Positions 17,174 to 25,632 of a stretch of 64,000 nucleotides of DNA are shown one piece after another. This DNA comes from Streptomyces sp. Ag109_O5-1. GTDB lineage: Bacteria; Actinomycetota; Actinomycetes; Streptomycetales; Streptomycetaceae. The notes under the pieces were generated by a model that was not told the origin of the DNA, did not search any database, and saw only the letters and a program-made list of their open reading frames with translations. The stretch's first letter is position 1, and every line of letters starts with the position of its first letter. The position numbers were made by a program, and so were the translations under genes. The stretch covers positions 7,130,001-7,194,000 of the forward strand of contig NZ_RKQF01000001.1 of the NCBI RefSeq assembly GCF_003814875.1, in the 5' to 3' direction.

Positions 17174-18553
17174 ATGAGCACCACGGAGCGTCCCAGGATC
17201 CTCGTAGTAGGCGGTGGGTACGTAGGCCTGTACGCAGCTCGGCGCATCCTCAAGAAGATGCGCTACGGCGAGGCGACCGTCACGGTCGTCGACCCCCGGT
17301 CGTACATGACCTACCAGCCCTTCCTCCCCGAAGCCGCCGCCGGCAGCATCTCCCCTCGGCACGTCGTCGTCCCGTTGCGACGCGTCCTGCCGAAGGCGGA
17401 GGTCCTCACCGGCCGGGTCACCACCATCGACCAGGACCGCAAGGTCGCCACGATCGCCCCGCTGGTCGGCGAGGCGTACGAGCTGCCCTTCGACTACCTG
17501 GTCATCGCGCTCGGCGCGGTCTCCCGCACCTTCCCGATCCCCGGTCTCGCGGAGCAGGGCATCGGCATGAAGGGCATCGAGGAGTCCATCGGCCTGCGCA
17601 ACCACGTCCTCGAGCAGCTGGACAAGGCCGACTCCACGACCGACGAGGAGATCCGCCGCAAGGCGCTCACCTTCGTCTTCATCGGCGGTGGCTTCGCGGG
17701 CGCGGAGACCATAGGCGAGGTCGAGGACATGGCCCGCGACGCGGCGAAGTACTACAAGAACGTGTCCCGCGAGGACATGCGCTTCGTCCTGGTCGACGCC
17801 GCCGACAAGATCCTTCCCGAGGTCGGGCCCAAGCTCGGCCAGTACGGCAAGGAGCACCTGGAGAGCCGCGGTGTGGAGATCTACCTCTCCACCTCGATGG
17901 ACTCCTGCGTCGACGGTCACGTGGTGCTGAAGAACGGCCTCGAGGTCGACTCCAACACGATCGTCTGGACGGCCGGCGTCAAGCCGAACCCGGCGCTCGC
18001 CCGCTTCGGTCTCCCGCTCGGCCCGCGCGGCCACGTGGACACCGCCCCGACCCTCCAGGTGCAGGGCACGGACTACATCTGGGCCGCGGGCGACAACGCC
18101 CAGGTGCCGGACGTCGCCGCCCGCAAGGCCGGTGTCGAGAACGCCTGGTGCCCGCCGAACGCGCAGCACGCGCTGCGTCAGGCCAAGGTCCTCGGCGACA
18201 ACGTGGTCTCCGGTATGCGGGGCTTCCCGCAGAAGGAGTACAGCCACGCCAACAAGGGTGCGGTCGCCGGTCTGGGCCTGCACAAGGGCGTCGCGATGAT
18301 CGTCCTGGGCAAGACCAAGATCAAGGTCAAGGGCCGTCTCGCCTGGTACATGCACCGTGGCTACCACGGTATGGCGATGCCGACCTGGAACCGCAAGATC
18401 CGCATCTTCGCCGACTGGACCCTCGGCATGTTCCTCAAGCGCGAGGTCGTGTCCCTGGGTGCCATGGAGAACCCCCGCGAGGAGTTCTACGAGGCCGCCA
18501 AGCCGGCGCCGGTCGCCGCCCCGAAGGCCGAGGAGAAGGCCAAGGCCTCCTGA
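17174..18553 (+). CDS. ndh: Type II NADH dehydrogenase (NDH-2)
   Basis: This is a 459-residue FAD enzyme that oxidises NADH and reduces menaquinone at the cytoplasmic face without pumping protons. The N-terminal FAD motif is ILVVGGGYVGLYAARRI. The NAD-binding Rossmann motif is FVFIGGGFAGAETIGEVED near residue 165, and the second FAD motif is YIWAAGDNAQVP. The quinone-site region AWCPPNAQHALRQA is present. An amphipathic C-terminal part (GYHGMAMPTWNRKIRIFADW) probably anchors it to the membrane. The short Ala/Lys-rich tail is typical. The ATG at 17174 lacks a clear ribosome site. Regulation by Rex is likely. Confidence 0.93.
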   Translation: MSTTERPRILVVGGGYVGLYAARRILKKMRYGEATVTVVDPRSYMTYQPFLPEAAAGSISPRHVVVPLRRVLPKAEVLTGRVTTIDQDRKVATIAPLVGEAYELPFDYLVIALGAVSRTFPIPGLAEQGIGMKGIEESIGLRNHVLEQLDKADSTTDEEIRRKALTFVFIGGGFAGAETIGEVEDMARDAAKYYKNVSREDMRFVLVDAADKILPEVGPKLGQYGKEHLESRGVEIYLSTSMDSCVDGHVVLKNGLEVDSNTIVWTAGVKPNPALARFGLPLGPRGHVDTAPTLQVQGTDYIWAAGDNAQVPDVAARKAGVENAWCPPNAQHALRQAKVLGDNVVSGMRGFPQKEYSHANKGAVAGLGLHKGVAMIVLGKTKIKVKGRLAWYMHRGYHGMAMPTWNRKIRIFADWTLGMFLKREVVSLGAMENPREEFYEAAKPAPVAAPKAEEKAKAS

Positions 18554-18587
18554 CCCCGGTCACCGGTCGCCGAAGCAGCTGAACCGA

Positions 18588-18627
18588 CGAAGGACCTCCC
18601 GCCATCCGTGGTGCGGGAGGTCCTTCG
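18588..18627 (+). terminator. Hairpin terminator after ndh
   Basis: A perfect 15-base stem (CGAAGGACCTCCCGC against GCGGGAGGTCCTTCG) with a 10-base loop, 35 bases after the ndh stop. It lacks a strong T-run, as is common for Streptomyces terminators. Confidence 0.8.
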
Positions 18628-18789
18628 GCGTTTCCGGGAGGCGGTGCGACGATTCCGGGAGCCGCCGCAATTACATGTTGGCTACATCTGTTTTGCCCAG
18701 TCGTAACTCCTTTGCGGGACTGCGCTGCTGCCTCCACGGTGTTTACGTGGTAACCGGCATCCGGGATCGATGTCTTGGAGGTGTGCGCC

Positions 18790-20085
18790 ATGGCCGACGC
18801 CGCGTCGCGGCTGGGGAGAGTTGCCGAGCAGGTGCTGGGGGTCCCGCTCCCGGTACGGCTGCGGGCCTGGGACGGATCGCAGGCGGGACCACCGGGCGCG
18901 CCGACGTTCGTCGTGCGCAACCGACGCGCCCTGCGCCGCATGCTGTTCAAGCCGGGGGAACTGGGCCTCGCCCGGGCCTGGGTCGCCGGTGATCTGGACA
19001 TCGAGGGCGACCTGTACGCCGCGCTGGCCGCGGTGTCGGAACTGGTCTGGGAGCGCGAGGAGGGCGGCCGTACCCTCGTCCAGGCCCTGCGCGAGCCCGA
19101 GGTGCGGGCGGCCGTCCGTGAACTGCTGCGGCTCGCCGGACCGCCGATCCCGCCGGCGCCGCCCCGCGAGGAGGTCCGCAGACGCCGGCATCTGCACACC
19201 CGCCACAGCGACAGACGGGCCATCAGCCACCACTACGACGTGGGCAACGACTTCTACGAGATCGTCCTCGGGCCGTCCATGGTGTACTCCTGCGCTTACT
19301 GGGGGGCCGTCGACGATGCAGAGACGCTGGAGGGCGCGCAGCGCGACAAGCTCGAACTCGTCTGCGCGAAGCTCGGCCTGACCCCCGGTCAGCGGCTGCT
19401 GGACGTCGGCTGCGGCTGGGGCTCCATGGCGATCCAGGCGGCCCGGGAGCACGGGGTGAGCGTCGTCGGGGTCACCCTCTCCCAGGAGCAGGCCGCATTC
19501 GCCCGTAAACGGGTCGCGGACGGGGGTCTGACGGACCGGGTGGAGATCAGGGTCCAGGACTACCGGGACGTCACGGACGGGCCGTACGACGCGATCTCGT
19601 CGATCGGGATGGCCGAGCACGTGGGGGCCGAGCGGTATCTGGAGTACGCGGAGAACCTGCACGGGCTCCTGAAGCCCGGCGGGCGGCTGCTCAACCACCA
19701 GATCGCGCGGCGGCCGCAGCGCGACGAGTGGGCGTACGACGTCGACGAGTTCATCGACGCCTATGTCTTCCCGGACGGCGAACTCGCCCCGATCGGCACC
19801 ACCGTCACCCAGCTGGAGCGGGCCGGGTTCGAGGTGCGGGACGTGGAGTCGATCCGCGAGCACTACGCCCGCACCCTGCGCCAGTGGGTGGCCAACCTGG
19901 AGGCCGACTGGAAACACGCGGTACGGCTGACCAGCCCCGGCCGGGCCCGGGTCTGGCGGCTGTACATGGCCGCCTCCGCCCTCGCCTTCGAACGCAACCG
20001 CATCGGCGTCAACCAGGTGCTGGCCGTGAAGCCCTCCGAGTCGGGCGCCTCCGGCCTGCCGCTGCGCACCCGTACCTGGAACTGA
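18790..20085 (+). CDS. Cyclopropane-fatty-acyl-phospholipid synthase family methyltransferase
   Basis: This is a 431-residue SAM-dependent enzyme. An N-terminal CFA-specific region (PTFVVRNRRALRRMLFKPG, LARAWVAGDLDIEGDL) precedes HYDVGNDFYEIVLGPSMVYS, the family signature. SAM motif I is LLDVGCGWGSMAIQA, and active-site elements include SIGMAEHVG and a C-terminal ERNRIGVNQVL. It methylenates unsaturated acyl chains of membrane lipids at the membrane surface, altering fluidity and stress tolerance. The ATG at 18790 has GGAGG 9 bases upstream. It stands alone between two hairpin terminators. Confidence 0.92.
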   Translation: MADAASRLGRVAEQVLGVPLPVRLRAWDGSQAGPPGAPTFVVRNRRALRRMLFKPGELGLARAWVAGDLDIEGDLYAALAAVSELVWEREEGGRTLVQALREPEVRAAVRELLRLAGPPIPPAPPREEVRRRRHLHTRHSDRRAISHHYDVGNDFYEIVLGPSMVYSCAYWGAVDDAETLEGAQRDKLELVCAKLGLTPGQRLLDVGCGWGSMAIQAAREHGVSVVGVTLSQEQAAFARKRVADGGLTDRVEIRVQDYRDVTDGPYDAISSIGMAEHVGAERYLEYAENLHGLLKPGGRLLNHQIARRPQRDEWAYDVDEFIDAYVFPDGELAPIGTTVTQLERAGFEVRDVESIREHYARTLRQWVANLEADWKHAVRLTSPGRARVWRLYMAASALAFERNRIGVNQVLAVKPSESGASGLPLRTRTWN

Positions 20086-20094
20086 CGGCGCAGC

Positions 20095-20130
20095 CGAAAG
20101 GGGCCCCACGGCGAACGTGGGGCCCCTTCG
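20095..20130. terminator. Bidirectional hairpin between converging genes
   Basis: AAAGGGGCCCCACG and CGTGGGGCCCCTT pair around GCGAA. It lies between the stop of the fatty-acid synthase (20085) and the stop of the converging ABC permease (20158), so it can end both transcripts. Confidence 0.85.
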
Positions 20131-20157
20131 TCGTGCCTGCGGCGCGATCGCGTACCG

Positions 20158-22686
20158 CTACTCGGACTTGATCGCCGACAGCATGTTCAGCTTCGCCGCC
20201 CGCCGGGCCGGCCACAGGGCCGCCAGGACGCCGACCGTGCCGGCCAGGAGGAGGAAGACCGCCATCCGGGTCCAGGGCAGGACCAGTTCGTACGTCGGCA
20301 TCTTCGCGCCGACCAGCCGGCCGGCCGCCCAGCCGAAGAACACGCCCAGGCCGATGCCCAGCACCCCGCCGAAGAGCGAGATGACGAGGGACTCCAGGCG
20401 GACCATCCGCTTGACCGCCTTGCGGTCCAGGCCGATCGCGCGGAGCATGCCGATCTCCTGGGAGCGTTCGAAGACCGACATGGCCAGGGTGTTGATGACC
20501 CCGAGGACCGCGACGATCACCGCCATCGCGAGCAGGCCGTAGACCATGTTCAGGATCAGCGTGAACACCTGCGCGATGGAGTCGGACAGGTCCTGCTTGT
20601 CCTGGACCTGGATCGCCGGGTTGGAGCCGAGCGCCCTCTCCAGCTTGTCCTTGGCGGCGGCGGTCGCGCCGTCCGCCGTCTTGACCATGACCTGCATGTC
20701 GGCGGGGTCGGTCACGTGCGGGGTGAGGGTGGCGTTGTCCAGCATGATCCCGCGGATCATCTGGTTGCCCTCGTAGACCCCGGCGACCGTCAGCCGCTGC
20801 GCCTTGCCGTCCTCGTAGTGGACGGTGAAGACCGAACCGGCCTTCCAGCCGTGCGACTTGGCGGTGTCGTCGTCCACGACGACGTCCGAGCCGCCGACCT
20901 TGAACGAACCGCTGTCCACCGTGAGGTCGGTCAGTTTGCCGATCGCCGAGCCGTCGACGCCGGTGAGGAACTCGGTCTCGCCGCCGATCCGGGAGGCCGC
21001 GTTGCGCAGCGGGCTGGAGGCGGTCACGCCGTCGGTGGCCGCGACCTTCTCGGCGACGTCGGGGGAGAGCGGGTTGCGGTTGGCCATCGAGACGACGTAG
21101 TCCGCGCGGATCGCCGCGCTCGCCATCTTGTCGATGGACTTCTGCAGGCTGCCCGCCATCACCGTCATGCCCGTGATCAGGGTCAGCCCGATCATCAGCG
21201 CCGAGGCGGTGGCGGCGGTACGGCGCGGGTTGCGCACCGAGTTCTGGCGTGCGAGCTTCCCGGAGACACCGAACCCGCGCAGCAGCGGGGCCGCGGCCGC
21301 GATCAGCGGGCGGGAGAGCAGCGGGGTGAGGACGAAGACGCCGATGATGAGGAGGACCGCGCCCAGCCCCATCGGGGCCTGGCCGTCGCTGCCGCTCATC
21401 GTCGTCGCCGCCAGGATCACCGCCACGCCCGCCGCCGAGAACAGGGCGCCGATCGTGTTGCGCAGCACCAGCGACTTCGTGGTCGGGGCCGAGTGCAGCG
21501 CGCTCATCGCGGCGACCGGCGGGATCTTCGCGGCCCGGCGGCCGGGCAGCCAGGCGGCCAGCATGGTGATGACCACGCCGACGGCGAGCGCGGCGGCGAC
21601 CGTGCCGGGGGTGACGACCAGCGGGCCGTCCGGGACGGACGCGCCGAACGAGCCCATCAGCGCGCGCAGTCCGGCGCCGATGCCGATACCGGCGGCCAGG
21701 CCGGTCACCCCGGCCACCGCGCCGACCACGAACGCCTCGATCAGCACCGAGCGGGTGACCTGGCGGCGGGAGGCGCCCACCGCCCGCAGCAGCGCCAGCT
21801 CCTTGGTGCGCTGGGCGACCAGCATGGTGAAGGTGTTGGCGATGATGAACGTGCCGACGAACAGGGCGATGCCGGCGAAGACCAGCAGGCCCTGACGCAG
21901 GCCGCTCATACCGTCGGCGATCTGCTTGGCCTGGTCGTCGGCGAGCTTCTTGCCGGTGGTGGTCTCGACGAGCTTCTGCGGAAGCGCCTGGTCCAGCTCG
22001 GACTTGAGGGCGGCCTGACCGGTGCCGGACTTCGCGGTCACGTCGATCTCGTCGTACGCGCCCTTCTTGCCGAACAGCTGCTGCGCGGTCGCCGTGTCGA
22101 ACAGGGCGAGGCTGCCGCCGGCCGTGACGTTGCCGTCGTCGGTGGTGAAGATGCCGGCGATCGTGGGGGTGAGGACCGGGCCGTTCACCGAGATGCGCAC
22201 GGTGTCGCCGACCTTGTAGCCGGCCCGCTCGGCGGTCTTGGAGTCGATCAGCACCTGGCCCGCGCCGCTGGGCGCGTGGCCGCTGACGAGCGGGTAGCGG
22301 GCGTCCTTGGTGCCCCAGTAGTTGCCGCCCGCGGACTGCCAGCCGCCGCCGATCAGCTTGCCGTGCTTGTCGGCGATCGCGGTGAAGCCGGAGACGACCC
22401 CGGTGGCGGAGGCGGCCCCGGGGACCTTCGCGGCCTTGTCGAGCAGGGTCTGGGTGAGGTCGGGTGTCTTGCCGACCTGGTCGCCCTTGGAGTCCTGGTA
22501 CTTGGCCTGTACGGCGACGTCGACGCCCTGGAAGCCCTTGGCGGAGCTGTTCTGGTAGGCGTCCGAGATGGTGTTGGTGAAGACCAGGGTGCCGGAGACG
22601 AACGCGACGCCGAGCATCACGGCGAGCACGGTCATCAGCAGCCGGGCCTTGTGCGCGAGTACGTTGCGCAGGGCGGTGCGGAACAT
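20158..22686 (-). CDS. ABC exporter permease, duplicated FtsX/MacB type
   Basis: This is an 842-residue integral membrane protein. An N-terminal helix (LLMTVLAVMLGVAFVSGTLV) is followed by a large extracytoplasmic MacB-PCD-like domain. A helix cluster follows with the FtsX signature LALLRAVGASRRQVTRSVL. A second unit starts near residue 475 (LARQNSVRNPRRTAATASAL), again with an external domain and a final FtsX block (IGMLRAIGLDRKAVKRMV). Such fused two-unit permeases export lipids, peptides or antibiotics, or sense envelope stress. Its start overlaps the stop of the ATPase gene by one base (TGATG), so the two are translationally coupled. The substrate is unknown. Confidence 0.9.
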   Translation of the reverse strand: MFRTALRNVLAHKARLLMTVLAVMLGVAFVSGTLVFTNTISDAYQNSSAKGFQGVDVAVQAKYQDSKGDQVGKTPDLTQTLLDKAAKVPGAASATGVVSGFTAIADKHGKLIGGGWQSAGGNYWGTKDARYPLVSGHAPSGAGQVLIDSKTAERAGYKVGDTVRISVNGPVLTPTIAGIFTTDDGNVTAGGSLALFDTATAQQLFGKKGAYDEIDVTAKSGTGQAALKSELDQALPQKLVETTTGKKLADDQAKQIADGMSGLRQGLLVFAGIALFVGTFIIANTFTMLVAQRTKELALLRAVGASRRQVTRSVLIEAFVVGAVAGVTGLAAGIGIGAGLRALMGSFGASVPDGPLVVTPGTVAAALAVGVVITMLAAWLPGRRAAKIPPVAAMSALHSAPTTKSLVLRNTIGALFSAAGVAVILAATTMSGSDGQAPMGLGAVLLIIGVFVLTPLLSRPLIAAAAPLLRGFGVSGKLARQNSVRNPRRTAATASALMIGLTLITGMTVMAGSLQKSIDKMASAAIRADYVVSMANRNPLSPDVAEKVAATDGVTASSPLRNAASRIGGETEFLTGVDGSAIGKLTDLTVDSGSFKVGGSDVVVDDDTAKSHGWKAGSVFTVHYEDGKAQRLTVAGVYEGNQMIRGIMLDNATLTPHVTDPADMQVMVKTADGATAAAKDKLERALGSNPAIQVQDKQDLSDSIAQVFTLILNMVYGLLAMAVIVAVLGVINTLAMSVFERSQEIGMLRAIGLDRKAVKRMVRLESLVISLFGGVLGIGLGVFFGWAAGRLVGAKMPTYELVLPWTRMAVFLLLAGTVGVLAALWPARRAAKLNMLSAIKSE

Positions 22687-23459
22687 CAGCTGGTGCGGCC
22701 CTTCGCGTCGAACTGCTTCATGAAGTCGAGGACCGTCTCGGCCGTCGGCCGGTACATCTCGTCGACGATCCGGCCGTCCGCGAGGAAGACCACGCGGTCC
22801 GCGTACGAAGCGGCCACCGGGTCGTGGGTGACCATGACGACGGTCTGGCCCAGCTCACGCACGGAGTTGCGCAGGAAGCCCAGCACCTCGGCGCCGGAGC
22901 GGGAGTCCAGGTTTCCGGTCGGCTCGTCGCCGAAGATGATCTCCGGCCGGGAGGCGAGCGCGCGGGCGACGGCGACGCGCTGCTGCTGGCCGCCGGAGAG
23001 CTGTGAGGGACGGTGGCTGAGCCGGTCCTTGAGGCCGACCATCTGGATCACGCTGTCCAGCCACTGCTTGTCCGGTTTCCGCCCCGCGATGTCCATCGGG
23101 AGGGTGATGTTCTCCAGTGCGGTCAGCGTCGGCAGCAGGTTGAACGCCTGGAAGATGAACCCGATCTTGTCCCGGCGGAGCTTGGTCAGCTGGCGGTCCT
23201 TCAGGGAGCCCAGCTCGGTCTCGCCGATCCGCACGGAACCCGAGGAGAAGGTGTCGAGGCCGGCCACGCAGTGCATCAGCGTGGACTTGCCGGAGCCGGA
23301 CGGCCCCATGATCGCGGTGAACTCGGCCTGCCGGAACTCGACGGTGACCCGGTCCAGGGCGACCACCTGGGTCTCGCCCTGGCCGTAGATCTTCGAGAGG
23401 TCCGTGGCGCGAGCGGCCACGGAGGTGGTCCGCCGGTCGGCGATGGGTGTGGTGGACAC
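22686..23459 (-). CDS. ABC exporter ATP-binding protein (LolD/MacB type)
   Basis: This is a 257-residue ATPase. Walker A is GPSGSGKSTLMH, the Q-loop FQAFNLLPTLTAL, ABC signature LSGGQQQRVAVARAL, Walker B EIIFGDEPTGNLDS and the switch His VMVTHD. It powers the downstream FtsX-type permease, with which it overlaps by one base. The N-terminal 20 residues are Ser/Thr/Arg-rich. The operon is transcribed away from bldA across a 410-base gap. Confidence 0.92.
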   Translation of the reverse strand: MSTTPIADRRTTSVAARATDLSKIYGQGETQVVALDRVTVEFRQAEFTAIMGPSGSGKSTLMHCVAGLDTFSSGSVRIGETELGSLKDRQLTKLRRDKIGFIFQAFNLLPTLTALENITLPMDIAGRKPDKQWLDSVIQMVGLKDRLSHRPSQLSGGQQQRVAVARALASRPEIIFGDEPTGNLDSRSGAEVLGFLRNSVRELGQTVVMVTHDPVAASYADRVVFLADGRIVDEMYRPTAETVLDFMKQFDAKGRTS

Positions 23460-23869
23460 GGAAGGGCGCTCCTGTCGGGACGGCGTTGTTCGTACGGCCG
23501 GACCATCGTCTCCGGCGCACGGGCCCGTGTAGTCAGCCGCAGTTCCCGTTCCGGAGGCCGACCAAGGGGGGACCGGAGGGTGCCGAGGTCATACCTGGGG
23601 ATGACGGCGGACCCTGAGACTCCGCTGGGAAGCGCTTGCTCCGAATCGTCGAGAACAGGTGGAGCCCCCTTGTTCGGACGGTGAAATTCCGTCATTCCGC
23701 GTACGCGCGCACCCACCGCGCGTAACGCTATTGGCAAGTGCGGATGGCTCGTTCCGGGGGCTGATGCTCCCTCAGACGTCAATAAAATAAGACAACATCG
23801 GGTCGGCCGTCCGCTGTTCGGGGGACGCCTCCCGATAGGCTCGGAAACTCGTAGCGGAGCCCATGGCCT
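23460..23869. other. Intergenic region between ABC operon and bldA
   Basis: A 410-base divergent spacer. It should hold the ABC operon promoter (leftward) and the bldA promoter (rightward). There is an unusually AT-rich stretch, AATAAAATAAGACAACATC, at 23780-23798. I see no convincing gene. Confidence 0.5.
23814..23841 (+). promoter_or_regulatory. Candidate bldA promoter
   Basis: TAGGCT at 23836-23841 fits a -10 box and lies 28 bases before the mature tRNA 5' end. CTGTTC at 23814-23819 is a weak -35 with a 16-base spacer. Confidence 0.45.
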
Positions 23870-23952
23870 GCCCGGATGGTGGAATGCAGACACGGCGAGC
23901 TTAAACCTCGCTGCCCCTCGCGGGCGTACCGGTTCAAGTCCGGTTCCGGGCA
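23870..23952 (+). tRNA. bldA: tRNA-Leu(UAA), the TTA-decoding developmental tRNA
   Basis: This is an 83-base class II tRNA. The acceptor arms GCCCGGA (23870-23876) and TCCGGGC (23945-23951) pair perfectly, with discriminator A at 23952. The anticodon stem GCGAG/CTCGC encloses the loop CTTAAAC, so the anticodon is TAA at 23902-23904. A long variable arm is present, and the T-arm reads CCGGTTCAAGTCCGG. CCA is not encoded. In Streptomyces the only tRNA reading TTA is bldA; its accumulation late in growth gates translation of TTA-containing genes for aerial mycelium and antibiotics. One TTA codon is seen in this window, at 45710-45712. Confidence 0.97.
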
Positions 23953-23992
23953 CTTCCCGCGCCTTCTCGCGCCTCCTCGGAGGCGCGTCGGC

Positions 23993-24253
23993 TCACCCCT
24001 CGTAGACCGTCAGGACGGCGCCGTCGACCTCGACGCGCCGGCCCGCGCGCATTCCGTTGCGGCGCAGGGCGTCCAGGCACTCCTCGAAGAGGATCAGTTC
24101 CTCGGCGTCCAGGATCGCGGCGGCCAGGTCCAGGAGTTCGGTGACCGAGGCGTCGGTGAGCACCTCGGGCAGTTCCCCGGACAGCAGGACGACGGACTCG
24201 CCGTCAGGGCCTCGGACCACTGCCGTTGCGGGTCCGCCGTGCACGAACAACAC
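23993..24253 (-). CDS. Small acidic hypothetical protein
   Basis: This is an 86-residue protein starting at GTG 24253 behind GGGGGAAG. It is acidic and probably soluble, with predicted helices in TELLDLAAAILDAEELILF and a C-terminal beta-like segment (RRVEVDGAVLTVYEG). No family is recognised. It lies on the minus strand between bldA and the XRE regulator, 145 bases downstream of the latter, and may be part of the same transcript and of the adjacent peptide locus. Confidence 0.65.
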   Translation of the reverse strand: MLFVHGGPATAVVRGPDGESVVLLSGELPEVLTDASVTELLDLAAAILDAEELILFEECLDALRRNGMRAGRRVEVDGAVLTVYEG

Positions 24254-24398
24254 ATCTTCCCCCTGAGAGCCCGTGGTCGAGCGGCTCTCGCGTTCCCGGG
24301 CAGGACGAGAGACTAGCCCTGGATCTTCCCGCTTTCGTGCGGAGTCGGATTCTTTTTCCGACTTGGCGGAAGAACGTCCGGGAGTGGACCGGTGACGG

Positions 24399-24797
24399 TC
24401 ACTTCTCCCGGGGGGCCCGAGGGGCGCGGTCCAGCAGGGACTCGACCAGTGCGGCGACATGCCGGCGGTCGTCGGACGACAGCTTCTGGACGCTCGCGAT
24501 GAGCAGCGCGACCTCGGGGTCGGCGGCCGCGCCGTCCGGTTCCGCGTCCGGCGAGGTGTCGTACACGTGGATCCCGCAGGCCTCGGCCGCCGCGCGGCGC
24601 ACCGCCTCCAGCGGGAGCTCCAGTCCCTTGGCCAGGCCTTCCAGGGTCGTCGTCTGGGGCATGCGGACCAGGCGCTCGGTGGTGGCGAGGTGGTGGACGG
24701 TGGAGCGGGGGACGGAGCCGCGGCGCGCCACGTCACCGTAGGACCAGCCCTTGCGGTCGAGGTGCTCGCGGATCAACTGCTGCAGTGCGTTGGCCAC
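24399..24797 (-). CDS. XRE-family helix-turn-helix regulator
   Basis: This is a 132-residue cytoplasmic DNA-binding protein. The N-terminal HTH spans about residues 5-62 (LIREHLDRKGWSYGDVARRG, then SVPRSTVHHL as recognition helix). It has a degenerate Cro/C1 pattern with GLAKGLELPLEAVRRAA. A C-terminal helix (LIASVQKLSSDDRRHVAALVE) is typical of actinobacterial small XRE regulators. It diverges from the two peptide genes at 25029 and 25323, and a 41-base palindrome at 24926-24966 lies between them. It is therefore the best candidate to control the peptide/M50 locus (inference). Confidence 0.85.
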   Translation of the reverse strand: MANALQQLIREHLDRKGWSYGDVARRGSVPRSTVHHLATTERLVRMPQTTTLEGLAKGLELPLEAVRRAAAEACGIHVYDTSPDAEPDGAAADPEVALLIASVQKLSSDDRRHVAALVESLLDRAPRAPREK

Positions 24798-24925
24798 TGA
24801 CCCGTCACTTCCTGCTCGCCGCCGGCGGAGTCCGCCATGTCGCGGCCGATTCTACGGTCGGGTCGGCGATCGGCCGAGAGGGTGATTTTCCGAAGGGGTT
24901 GCGCGAGGGGTCTCCGAGCCCGTAG

Positions 24926-24966
24926 TGTCCAATCTCGTTGGACAGCACGTCCGACCAGATTGGACA
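24926..24966. promoter_or_regulatory. Long palindrome upstream of peptide genes
   Basis: The outer arms TGTCCAATCT (24926-24935) and AGATTGGACA (24957-24966) are perfect. Extended arms reach 18 bases with two mismatches around a 5-base AGCAC loop. The half-site TTGGACA occurs repeatedly. It sits between the XRE gene and the first peptide gene, as an operator or an RNA hairpin. Confidence 0.7.
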
Positions 24967-25028
24967 GAGTCCGGGGGGAACCTGACTCGTTCCGATCGGA
25001 AATGTCTATCCCTGAGGGGGAAAAGATC

Positions 25029-25244
25029 ATGATGGACGCCCATGAGCTCGAGGCCGAGTCCGCGGAGCTGCTGCCGGGTCGTGAGGCCCTGGGCAAGCTG
25101 AAGTTCGGCTTCGGCAAGACGGTCAACGTCACCAAGCACGTCGCGAACATCAGCGCCCACAACGAGTCCGCCGCGCTGAACGACCACTCCTCGTGGTCGG
25201 TGGCCGACTCCGGCGCCGCCCAGACCATCAGCGTCACCCAGTAA
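25029..25244 (+). CDS. Candidate precursor peptide 1
   Basis: This is a 71-residue peptide starting ATG 25029 behind GAGGGGG. The N-terminal part is acidic (DAHELEAESAELLPGREAL), then basic (GKLKFGFGKTVNVTKH). The C-terminal half is Ser/Ala/Asn-rich (NESAALNDHSSWS), ending AAQTISVTQ. It has no cysteine, signal peptide or membrane helix. It is about 85 percent identical over residues 10-71 to the next gene. An acidic leader plus small-residue core beside a PqqD-like/M50 protein suggests a ribosomally made, processed peptide. I recall similar small Streptomyces proteins with an ELLPxRE motif, but none with a known product. Confidence 0.7.
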   Translation: MMDAHELEAESAELLPGREALGKLKFGFGKTVNVTKHVANISAHNESAALNDHSSWSVADSGAAQTISVTQ

Positions 25245-25322
25245 CACCGTCCCGGCGCACGGCGCCGGGACCCTCGCGACCGACCTCAATCTCACCGCAC
25301 ACGCAACGAAAGGACATCCGTC

Positions 25323-25541
25323 ATGAGCATGGACATGAACGAGCTGGAGAACGAGTCCGCCGAGCTGCTGCCGGGCCGTGAGGCCCTGGGCAAGCTGAAG
25401 TTCAGCTTCGGCAAGACGGTCAACGTCACCAAGCACATCGCGAACATCGAGGCGTCCAACCAGTCCGCCGCGCTGAACGACCACTCGGCCTGGTCGTCCG
25501 CCGAGTCGGCTGCCGCGCAGACGATCAGCGTCACCCAGTAG
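25323..25541 (+). CDS. Candidate precursor peptide 2
   Basis: This is a 72-residue paralogue of the preceding gene. ATG 25323 follows AAAGGA. It shares ESAELLPGREALGKLKF, FGKTVNVTKH, SAALNDHS and the last nine residues AAQTISVTQ. Differences cluster in single positions of the second half (for example His44 to Ser, Gly62 to Ala). It is cysteine-free, so lanthionine or disulfide classes are excluded. The tandem duplication with conserved ends fits a two-component peptide or an amplified precursor. It lies 91 bases upstream of the PqqD-like/M50 membrane protein. Confidence 0.7.
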   Translation: MSMDMNELENESAELLPGREALGKLKFSFGKTVNVTKHIANIEASNQSAALNDHSAWSSAESAAAQTISVTQ

Positions 25542-25632
25542 TCCCCGCGAGCGCCACCGCCGTCGCCCCGGCGGTGGCGCTCTTGGGCATCGGGGGGGGG
25601 AACTTCATGGGGGATCCGGGGGGAGACCACAT

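Noticed and set aside
15710..18367. 885-residue open frame on the minus strand opposite ppx and ndh
   Set aside because: It is a GC-bias shadow. The plus-strand genes have full family motifs, and the shadow has low-complexity composition and no domain.
20716..23388. 890-residue plus-strand open frame
   Set aside because: It lies antisense to the FtsX permease and ATPase, whose motifs are unmistakable. Its Gly/Arg/Asp-rich composition is typical of a shadow frame.
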